Positions 1-5,146 of a stretch of DNA of 5,164 nucleotides are shown piece after piece. The position numbers and the translations under genes are program-made. The notes beneath the pieces are model-generated. The model was not told the origin of the DNA, did no database searches, and saw only the letters and a program-made list of their open reading frames with translations. The DNA comes from an uncultured Bacilli bacterium (GTDB lineage Bacteria > Bacillota_I > Bacilli_A > RF39 > UBA660), in assembly GCA_934098445.1 (NCBI GenBank), contig CAKOOW010000064.1:1-5164 (forward strand), given 5' to 3'. Each line of letters begins with the position of its first letter. Positions within the stretch are counted from its first letter, which is position 1.

Positions 1-102
1 GCTATTGAGATTGCTAAAAAGATGCTAAGTACTGATGCATCTATTGACTACATTGCTGAAATGACTGGTTTATCTAAAGAAAAAATAAATTCTTTAAAGT
101 AA
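1..102 (+). CDS. C-terminal fragment, probable Rpn/PD-(D/E)XK nuclease family transposase-like protein
   Basis: The frame is open from the first base and ends at TAA (100-102), giving 33 residues; the start lies outside the window. The visible end has the pattern E-I-A-K-K-M-L, then a short spacer, then I-x-x-I-A-x-M-T-G-L-S-x-E-x-I, ending in Lys. This helix-turn-helix-like tail (helix, then a T-G-L-S turn, then a helix) closes many Rpn/PD-(D/E)XK nuclease family proteins, often annotated as recombination-promoting nucleases or putative transposases. The catalytic core would lie upstream and cannot be seen, so activity cannot be judged. The same tail shape occurs in other small DNA-associated proteins, so the family call is tentative. 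An intrinsic terminator follows 35 bases downstream. Confidence 0.55.
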   Translation, partial: AIEIAKKMLSTDASIDYIAEMTGLSKEKINSLK

Positions 103-136
103 TCCTGAAAAAAATCAAAGACTTAAAGTAAGGTAT

Positions 137-174
137 AAAGACTTATTAGATACTATTCTAGTAGGTCTTTTTTT
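137..174 (+). terminator. Intrinsic terminator of the leftmost gene
   Basis: A 14-bp stem (137-150 with 157-170, including two G-T pairs) encloses the six-base loop TACTAT. The T-run at its 3' side extends from the stem to 174. It lies 35 bases after the stop codon at 102. The motif AAAGACTTA also occurs at 117-125, so an alternative 5' arm could pair with the same 3' arm. Confidence 0.85.
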
Positions 175-193
175 AGTGGATAAATAAAGCGTC

Positions 194-220
194 AAAAAAA
201 TAACCCTTTAATAAGGATTA
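194..220 (-). terminator. Intrinsic terminator overlapping the stop of the small membrane protein gene
   Basis: Read on the - strand, TAATCCTT (220 to 213) pairs with AAGGGTTA (208 to 201) around the loop ATTA, giving eight pairs with one G-T, followed by seven T residues (200 to 194). The T-run is on the - strand, so it serves the gene ending at 218. The TAA stop (220-218) forms the first three bases of the stem. Confidence 0.8.
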
Positions 221-598
221 CTTCTTAAAATAAACACTACATTTTGTCTTTTCAACCCCATTAGTAATACTTAACTCCCAAGTATTCATATCAAAAGAAG
301 CCTCTGCTCCATTCGTACAACTAATCTTATCTAACTTTAAACTACTATCTTTACTAGGAAAGCCCCCACTTACATAAGTATCATTAATAAATGCTATCTT
401 TTTAATAGGTTCATATTTAAAATCAGCTACCACTGTTCTTATAACTTCTTTTTCATCATTATAACTGAACTTTGATTTAGCCATCAATAATACTAAGAAA
501 ATACAAACTCCTAAGAAAAGAAACCCAATGCCATATCTTAAATATAATACCCGATTTCTCTTATTCTTAATCTTATTAATTTCTTTATTGTAATCCAT
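218..598 (-). CDS. Membrane-anchored small protein with exported Cys-pair domain, function unknown
   Basis: A 126-residue protein that I cannot assign to a named family. A charged N-terminus rich in Lys, Asn and Arg (residues 1-18) precedes one hydrophobic segment (about 19-39), so the rest should face outward. The C-terminal part (about 79-126) has the pattern P-S-K-D-S, then K-x-x-C-T-N-G (Cys94), then F-D-x-N-T-W-x-L-x-I-T-N, then K-T-K-C-x-V-Y-F (Cys120). Similar short domains recur in exported proteins of uncultured low-GC gut bacteria (general recollection, not a search); the two Cys could form a disulfide. The ATG at 598 is preferred because GAGGG lies eight bases before it. A longer frame from TTG at 613 would leave almost no leader after the predicted promoter. 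It is transcribed alone, ending at its own terminator. Confidence 0.75.
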   Translation of the reverse strand: MDYNKEINKIKNKRNRVLYLRYGIGFLFLGVCIFLVLLMAKSKFSYNDEKEVIRTVVADFKYEPIKKIAFINDTYVSGGFPSKDSSLKLDKISCTNGAEASFDMNTWELSITNGVEKTKCSVYFKK

Positions 599-626
599 AT
601 TAATATCCCTCAACTATCCTACTACC

Positions 627-654
627 AGTATACCAAAAATCATTTTTAAGTTAA
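627..654 (-). promoter_or_regulatory. Extended -10 promoter of the small membrane protein gene
   Basis: On the - strand the -10 box TATACT (632 to 627) is preceded by TGG, making an extended -10. A -35-like TTAACT (654 to 649) lies 16 bases upstream. Transcription would start near 620, giving a leader of about 20 bases that holds the GAGGG ribosome binding site at 611-607. Confidence 0.65.
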
Positions 655-681
655 AGTTAAATTACTTACTAAACCATCATA

Positions 682-712
682 ATTTCAAAGTGCAATTTTT
701 GCACTTTGAAAT
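682..712. repeat. Perfect 14-bp inverted repeat without a T-run
   Basis: ATTTCAAAGTGCAA (682-695) and its exact reverse complement (699-712) flank a three-base TTT loop. Neither side carries a T-run on either strand, so it is not a classic intrinsic terminator. It lies between the terminator of the LCP gene at 746 and the promoter at 627-654, ending 28 bases upstream of the -35-like box. It could be a protein-binding site, an RNA hairpin in read-through transcripts, or a copy of a dispersed repeat. The sequence does not decide between these. Confidence 0.7.
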
Positions 713-723
713 CTTAAAACCAT

Positions 724-764
724 AAAAAGAAAAAAAAGATAAATGCTAACTATATAAAGCACTT
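724..764 (-). terminator. Intrinsic terminator overlapping the 3' end of the CpsA-like gene
   Basis: On the - strand AAGTGCT (764 to 758) pairs with AGCATTT (747 to 741), seven pairs including one G-T, around a ten-base loop. After ATC comes a run of eight T residues (737 to 730) and then CTTTTT. The stop codon TAG (748-746) spans the junction of loop and 3' arm, so the last codons of the gene lie inside the hairpin. Confidence 0.7.
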
Positions 765-2149
765 ACCTTACTTTGATATTCTCTTAAAGTCTCTTCATCC
801 GGAATCATAACATATAACTTACTCATCGGATAACTATAAGTATAATCCATAGCCGAAGACCCTTTCAAATTAACACTTTCAATCTCATAACTAGATGGTT
901 TACTAATCTCTTTCTTAATAAAATCTGTTATATCTTTTTTAGACATATTCGTAATTAAGGCATCATCTAAAACATCTAAAAACTGCATATAACTAGTAAT
1001 AATCTTAGGACTCATTGCTTTCTTAATTAAAGCTTCTAAAACAATCATTTGATTTTCCCCTCTGGTAATATCCCCATCAGCAAAAGAATGTCTTTCTCTA
1101 ACAAAAGATAAAGCCGCATCCCCATCTAAATGATTCATCCCTTTCTTGAACTTATAAGTCTTGGTCATAGTCGAATCATATATACCTGTCTCAAAAGCAT
1201 ACTTACTATTAACATCAATCCCTCCTAGTAAATCAACAATCTTCACTAAAGAAGTAAAATTAAGTCTTACATAGTAATCAACATTAACCCCCGTTATACC
1301 TTCTACACTCTTCATCGCCGTCTCAATCCCATAAAGAGAAGCATGAGTTAACTTATCCTTACTATTCTTCCCATATAAAGAAACATAATAATCCCTCGGA
1401 ATATGTGTCATCAAGATTTTCTTTGTAACCGGATTTACCGTCAAAACAATATTAACATCACTTCTCGTCTTCGTTGCAATCTTCTTATAAGTATCAACCC
1501 CACTAATATAAATACTAAACGTATTCTTCGTAATATCAATATCTTTAGTTGCTACACTAGTCTTAATAGTAATCTCATACTCATATAAACTCTTCGTAGC
1601 AGCATCATAAGCCGAATCATTTTCTCTTAAAATCGTATCCGAAGCACTACTAATTAAGATTCCCGGAATCTTTTCCATAAGTAAAGCCGAAGTAAGAGAA
1701 GATACATCATCAAAAGTAGTAGTTTCTCCTATCTTTTCTTTAATACTCTCTACTGCCTTAGTATATCCATCATCATTAGACTTTAATACTCCAATCTTCT
1801 CTAACTTTTCTAAAGAAGAAGTATAACTATTTAAAACAATAACTCTATAAGTCTCTACCTCTGTCTTCGTATGAATCTTATCTAAAAAACTATTAGTCTT
1901 CCCCAGATAAATACATCCCACTATTTCTAATATAAAGAAAATAAATCCTAAAAACAAAGCCCCTAAATGCTTCTTATTAATCCTTCCAATTAATAGAAAA
2001 GTTATAAGTAAAATTAAAAAACAAATTCCTATAAAATACCCTATATTAAGAACATTAGTAACATAAATAATTCCTAAAAAGATAATACTAACTATAAGAA
2101 GAAGAATATTAAATATCTGATAAAACTTTCTTTTCTTCTTTTTTTTCAT
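746..2149 (-). CDS. LytR-CpsA-Psr (LCP) family glycopolymer ligase, CpsA-like architecture
   Basis: A 467-residue LCP protein. The family transfers undecaprenyl-diphosphate-linked polymers (teichoic acids, capsule) to peptidoglycan outside the membrane. A Lys-rich N-terminus precedes three hydrophobic segments (about 9-30, 36-55, 62-83), which puts the remainder outside. Residues about 98-200 form an accessory domain with an I-G-V-L stretch like substrate-binding folds. The LCP domain starts near 209. The expected lipid-phosphate and metal ligands are all present: Asp219, Arg229, Asp231, Arg252 (I-P-R-D), Arg351 and Arg353 (V-R-E-R-H), Asp360, Arg363 and Gln367. Length and plan match streptococcal CpsA/Cps2A (about 480 residues), without proof of a capsule role. 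ATG at 2149 is supported by GAGGTGA six bases upstream. It is divergent from the LCP-PASTA gene and carries its own promoter and terminator. Confidence 0.93.
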   Translation of the reverse strand: MKKKKKRKFYQIFNILLLIVSIIFLGIIYVTNVLNIGYFIGICFLILLITFLLIGRINKKHLGALFLGFIFFILEIVGCIYLGKTNSFLDKIHTKTEVETYRVIVLNSYTSSLEKLEKIGVLKSNDDGYTKAVESIKEKIGETTTFDDVSSLTSALLMEKIPGILISSASDTILRENDSAYDAATKSLYEYEITIKTSVATKDIDITKNTFSIYISGVDTYKKIATKTRSDVNIVLTVNPVTKKILMTHIPRDYYVSLYGKNSKDKLTHASLYGIETAMKSVEGITGVNVDYYVRLNFTSLVKIVDLLGGIDVNSKYAFETGIYDSTMTKTYKFKKGMNHLDGDAALSFVRERHSFADGDITRGENQMIVLEALIKKAMSPKIITSYMQFLDVLDDALITNMSKKDITDFIKKEISKPSSYEIESVNLKGSSAMDYTYSYPMSKLYVMIPDEETLREYQSKVSALYS

Positions 2150-2170
2150 TAAAGTTCACCTCACCCCAAG

Positions 2171-2179
2171 ATTATACCA
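2171..2179 (-). promoter_or_regulatory. Extended -10 promoter of the CpsA-like LCP gene
   Basis: On the - strand a perfect TATAAT (2176 to 2171) is preceded by TGG, forming an extended -10. No convincing -35 box is seen 16-18 bases upstream, which is tolerated when a TGn motif is present. Transcription would start near 2165, leaving a short leader dominated by the G-rich ribosome binding region. Confidence 0.65.
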
Positions 2180-2234
2180 TATTTCTTAGAATATACTACT
2201 ATTTAAAAAGTAATAATTATTCATTTGACTAAAC

Positions 2235-2262
2235 TTTACAAAAAGAAAATATTGTCTATTAT
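2235..2262 (+). promoter_or_regulatory. Upstream promoter (P1) of the LCP-PASTA gene
   Basis: TTTACA (2235-2240, five of six consensus bases) and TATTAT (2257-2262, five of six) are separated by 16 bases. A transcript from here would start near 2269 and contain both AGGAG motifs found before the start codon. It overlaps the second promoter candidate, so one of the two may be unused. Confidence 0.45.
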
Positions 2263-2280
2263 AAAACTTTAAGATATAAT
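2252..2280 (+). promoter_or_regulatory. Downstream promoter (P2) of the LCP-PASTA gene
   Basis: TTGTCT (2252-2257, four of six) and a perfect TATAAT (2275-2280) are separated by the ideal 17 bases. The start point would be near 2287, leaving a leader of about 19 bases that keeps only the second AGGAG (2294-2298). Unlike the other promoters in the window it has no TGn motif before the -10 box. Confidence 0.6.
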
Positions 2281-2305
2281 TAAGGAGATAATAAGGAGAC
2301 TTCTT

Positions 2306-4264
2306 ATGCAGAAATTTATTAATAAAATCCAAAAAAGTAATAAAGTATATTTAGGTATACTAATTATTACTTTAATATCCTATCTAATTGGCTATATTAT
2401 CTTCGTTAAGAATATAGCTGTCTTAACAGGAATAGAAACCCTAGTCCGAGTGATTTTAATTATTCTCTTTGGTATCTGGTTCTTAGTCTGGTTAGTCATG
2501 GGACTTATCTATATCTTTAATAAAAAGTATTCTAGTTTTATTATTATGATAGTATTTACCCTACTATTCAATGGTATTTTCTTTGTCGCTGGATATTATA
2601 TAGATACTATTTATAAGAGTATTGATAATATTAGTAAAGATACAGTTAACTATACAACCTATTTAATTAGTATGAAAGATACCGAGTTTAATGAAAATAG
2701 TAAAATAGGTATTATAAGTGATACTAATAACATCGAAGGAAATACCCTAGCTAAGGACTTAATTAGTGAAAAAAACTTAACTAATAAGCTATATCAGTAT
2801 GATGATTTTTATGTTATGTTAGATGACCTTTATAGTGGAAAAATTGATGCATGTTTTGTCTCTAGTAACTATACTATTCTCTTTGCTGCCGAAGAAAAGT
2901 ATCAAAATATTAAAGATGATACTAAAGTAATCTATCAGTACAGTAAAGAAATGAAAAATCAAGATAATATTGTCTATACTAACAAGAAGTTAACGGAACC
3001 CTTTACTATTCTAGTGATGGGTGTTGATAGTGAAATTAATGGTCTTAATGCTAACGGTGCTTTTAACGGAGATACTCTAATGATGGTTACCTTTAATCCT
3101 AAGACTCTATCAGCTTCCATGTTTAGTGTTCCTAGAGACTTATATGTTCCTATAAGTTGTCGTAATAATGCTCTAGCAAAGATTAACTCTTCAGCGGCTT
3201 ATGGGACCAATTGTGTTATTAATACAATGAAACAACTAACGGATATTGATATTGATTACTATGTCAAAATGAACTTTAAAGGTGTTGTTGATCTTGTTGA
3301 AGCTCTTGGAGGCGTAACCGTTAATGTCGAAGAACCATGGAGCTGGTATAATGCTGGTGTTAACTATAATGGTAAAGTCTGTGAACAAAACTCTAACCGT
3401 GAATTTGGCGATAAAATTGTCTGTGTGGACCCCGGAGTGCAAGTATTAAACGGCGAACAAGCTCTAGCCTATGCTAGAAACCGTCATCAGTACTTAGGAT
3501 CCGACTTAGATCGTATCCGTCATCAACAAGATGTTATTGAAGCTATCATTGAAAAAGCTAAGACTCTAAGAAATTTTGATGATTTCAAAAAAGTTCTGGA
3601 TGCCGTTAGTAAGAATATGGATACTAATATGACAACCGATCAAATCTTATCTTTATATGATGTCGGCAAATCATTCTTAGTCAATACGATTAATGGTAGT
3701 GATGCGAAATTTTCCATCTATAAGACCTCTCTAGAAACCTATAGTCTTCCGGTTTTCTTAGGTTATTCTACAACTTCCGCTTTAGGATATTATAAAAACA
3801 GTCTTGAAGATATCAAAACTATGATGAAGACTAATCTAGGTCTTATTGAAAAAATTCCTAACAAGACTTTTAGTGTCGATTATAATGATGATTATACAGT
3901 TAAGTATTATGGTAAAAAAGTATATGGTGATAAATCCGTTGCTACTATGCCTAGCTTGATTGGTTCTTCTTTAGATTATGCTACTAACTGGGCTACTAGT
4001 AATGGCGTTAACTTAAGTAAAATAGAAGTCTATGAAGGCGATGAACACTTTAATTATTTATATGGTGATAATATTGTAGCCGACCAATCTATCCATGTTA
4101 ATTCTGTTATTGGAATTGGTACTAATCTAACGATATATGTTAATAAACGTCCAACCTCTACAGGTAATACTGATAATAATAATCAATCAAACAATGAAAA
4201 CAATAATTCTGAAGAAAAACCAACTCGTAATGAAAATGATACCGTAATAGAAAATGAGGAGTAA
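2306..4264 (+). CDS. LCP family glycopolymer ligase with C-terminal PASTA-like domain
   Basis: A 652-residue LCP protein, longer than usual. Three hydrophobic segments (about 14-33, 45-71, 77-99) precede an accessory domain (about 115-230) with I-G-I-I and Y-S-G-K-I-D-A stretches like substrate-binding folds. The LCP domain (about 231-420) has Asp241, Asp256, Arg277 (V-P-R-D), Arg391 and Arg393, Asp400, Arg403 and Gln407. The Arg common two residues before the second Asp is Asn254. An insertion holds Cys359 and Cys373; Cys285 and Cys303 form another likely exported pair. Residues about 545-613 fit a PASTA domain (M-P-S-L-I-G, A-x-x-W-A, N-G-V, then a terminal L-T-I-Y-V-N strand), a fold that binds peptidoglycan in PrkC-type kinases and PBP2x. 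The tail (614-652) is Asn/Glu-rich. ATG is supported by AGGAG seven bases upstream. The pairing suggests wall targeting of the ligase, an inference. Confidence 0.92.
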   Translation: MQKFINKIQKSNKVYLGILIITLISYLIGYIIFVKNIAVLTGIETLVRVILIILFGIWFLVWLVMGLIYIFNKKYSSFIIMIVFTLLFNGIFFVAGYYIDTIYKSIDNISKDTVNYTTYLISMKDTEFNENSKIGIISDTNNIEGNTLAKDLISEKNLTNKLYQYDDFYVMLDDLYSGKIDACFVSSNYTILFAAEEKYQNIKDDTKVIYQYSKEMKNQDNIVYTNKKLTEPFTILVMGVDSEINGLNANGAFNGDTLMMVTFNPKTLSASMFSVPRDLYVPISCRNNALAKINSSAAYGTNCVINTMKQLTDIDIDYYVKMNFKGVVDLVEALGGVTVNVEEPWSWYNAGVNYNGKVCEQNSNREFGDKIVCVDPGVQVLNGEQALAYARNRHQYLGSDLDRIRHQQDVIEAIIEKAKTLRNFDDFKKVLDAVSKNMDTNMTTDQILSLYDVGKSFLVNTINGSDAKFSIYKTSLETYSLPVFLGYSTTSALGYYKNSLEDIKTMMKTNLGLIEKIPNKTFSVDYNDDYTVKYYGKKVYGDKSVATMPSLIGSSLDYATNWATSNGVNLSKIEVYEGDEHFNYLYGDNIVADQSIHVNSVIGIGTNLTIYVNKRPTSTGNTDNNNQSNNENNNSEEKPTRNENDTVIENEE

Positions 4265-4284
4265 ACTTACTCCTCAACTTTTTT
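4255..4284. terminator. Shared palindromic terminator carrying the stop codons of two convergent genes
   Basis: TGAGGAGTA (4255-4263) pairs perfectly with TACTCCTCA (4268-4276) around AACT; a tenth A-T pair is possible. On the + strand AC and six T residues follow (4279-4284). On the - strand the sequence after the stem is TTTTCTATT, a weaker T-run, so two-way termination is plausible. Both convergent genes read Glu-Glu-stop through the stem, with TAA at 4262-4264 on + and TAA at 4269-4267 on -. Confidence 0.85.
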
Positions 4285-4929
4285 ATCTTTAGAATCAACT
4301 GGTTTATAAGAAACCACACTATACTTATTATCTTCTTTCGTTAAAATAACCTCAACCGATTTATCATATCCTAAATCACTCACATAAGAAACATCGGCAG
4401 TAATCTCATACGCGGGTACACTTTCCTCTCCCATCTTATAAGTAGTAGTCTTTAACTCATTCATAATAACATCGCTTACCTCTGGTAAAGATTGTTTACG
4501 ATCATTATAGGCATTATCTTCAATATAGTCATAGAAGTCTCCAACTACTTTATTAGTATACATTTCTCTTTTAGTACTATTAAAGTACTGAGAACTAGTA
4601 ACTTCATACTTATTAATCTTATTATTTAAAGACAATAAGTCAATAACGAAGACTTTAGCTAACTGAGTAATATAAAGATTATCATCCCGTTCATCACTTT
4701 CTAAGATAGTCTTTAACTTAGCAAACTCATCTTTATAATAGGTAGAAGCATTATCATTAATATAATACCCATATTCCAAAATATTATTTTCAACTTTACT
4801 AACATTAACCGGTTCTTCTTTTCTTTGTAAAGTCCCATAAAAATAAAATACTATTCCAAAGATTAAAAACAACGAAACAAGCGCAAAAATCATCTTAAAA
4901 ATATCACTTTTCTTCATCTTTTTTAGCAT
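4267..4929 (-). CDS. Single-pass exported protein of unknown function
   Basis: A 220-residue protein that I do not recognise as a named family. A Lys-rich N-terminus (1-12) and one hydrophobic segment (about 11-31) put the rest outside. The soluble part is charged and Tyr-rich. It has a helical region (about 85-105, K-V-F-V-I-D-L-L-S-L-N-N-K) and a C-terminal strand pair (S-V-E-V-I-L-T-K-E-D-N-K-Y-S-V-V-S-Y-K-P, 191-210). An ending like this is seen in NTF2-like and VirB8/TcpC-type exported domains, so that fold is a weak possibility. There are no Cys residues. ATG at 4929 is chosen because AGGTG lies six bases upstream; a GTG at 4938 would overlap that site, and an ATG at 4917 has no good site. 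It converges on the LCP-PASTA gene with two bases between stop codons. Confidence 0.8.
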   Translation of the reverse strand: MLKKMKKSDIFKMIFALVSLFLIFGIVFYFYGTLQRKEEPVNVSKVENNILEYGYYINDNASTYYKDEFAKLKTILESDERDDNLYITQLAKVFVIDLLSLNNKINKYEVTSSQYFNSTKREMYTNKVVGDFYDYIEDNAYNDRKQSLPEVSDVIMNELKTTTYKMGEESVPAYEITADVSYVSDLGYDKSVEVILTKEDNKYSVVSYKPVDSKDKKVEE

Positions 4930-4959
4930 AAATATCACCTATTCTTCTAATATACGATA

Positions 4960-4968
4960 ATTATATCA
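4960..4968 (-). promoter_or_regulatory. Extended -10 promoter of the exported unknown gene
   Basis: On the - strand a perfect TATAAT (4965 to 4960) is preceded by TGA, giving an extended -10. The region 16-18 bases upstream shows only AT-rich sequence and no clear -35 box. Transcription would begin near 4953, leaving a leader of about 24 bases before the ATG. Confidence 0.65.
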
Positions 4969-4986
4969 TAAATTTTAACTTTTTAC

Positions 4987-5015
4987 TTGAATTTTTATGA
5001 TGGATTTGATATCAT
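4987..5015 (+). promoter_or_regulatory. Promoter of the tRNA-Gly gene
   Basis: TTGAAT (4987-4992, four of six) and TATCAT (5010-5015, five of six) are separated by 17 bases, and TGA precedes the -10 box. Transcription would start near 5022, about seven bases before the mature tRNA 5' end. It is divergent from the promoter at 4960-4968. Confidence 0.65.
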
Positions 5016-5028
5016 TAAGTAGTCGAAT

Positions 5029-5103
5029 GCAGGTGTGGTTCAACGGCTAGAATGCGACCTTGCCAAGGTTGAGACGGGAGTTCGATTCTCCTCACTTGCT
5101 CCA
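5029..5103 (+). tRNA. tRNA-Gly (anticodon GCC)
   Basis: The 75 bases fold as a complete cloverleaf. The acceptor arm is GCAGGTG with CACTTGC (seven pairs, one G-T), followed by discriminator T5100 and an encoded CCA (5101-5103). The D arm is GTTC with GAAT. The anticodon arm is CGACC with GGTTG around the loop TTGCCAA, with GCC at 5062-5064, which reads Gly codons GGC and GGU. The variable region is four bases (AGAC). The T arm is GGGAG with CTCCT around TTCGATT. It has its own promoter. Confidence 0.95.
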
Positions 5104-5113
5104 GATTGATAGG

Positions 5114-5134
5114 AAACTCGAACTTTTCGAGTTT
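5114..5134 (+). repeat. Perfect 9-bp hairpin downstream of tRNA-Gly
   Basis: AAACTCGAA (5114-5122) pairs exactly with TTCGAGTTT (5126-5134) around CTT, beginning ten bases after the tRNA CCA end. Only three T residues belong to its 3' arm, and AAG follows, so it would be a weak terminator on its own. It could protect or guide processing of the tRNA 3' trailer. Confidence 0.6.
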
Positions 5135-5146
5135 AAGTAATAAATG

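Noticed and set aside
94..145. Short direct repeats TTAAAGTAA and AAAGACTTA around the leftmost terminator
   Set aside because: They are nine bases long in low-complexity sequence and show no target-site or attachment-site context.
1403..1588. Open frame of 61 codons on the + strand within the CpsA-like gene
   Set aside because: It lies fully opposite the coding sequence of the LCP gene, has no ribosome binding site, and its protein has no recognisable feature.
2139..2146. Run of eight A residues just after the start codon of the CpsA-like gene, a possible slippage site
   Set aside because: Lys-rich N-termini before a membrane segment give such runs by default in AT-rich genomes, and nothing suggests phase variation.
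2212..2221. AATAATTATT palindrome between the divergent LCP promoters
   Set aside because: It is made only of A and T and is too short and common in this composition to claim as an operator.
3236..3442. Open frame of 68 codons on the - strand within the LCP-PASTA gene
   Set aside because: It lies opposite conserved LCP catalytic codons and has no sensible start region, so it is a shadow of the real gene.
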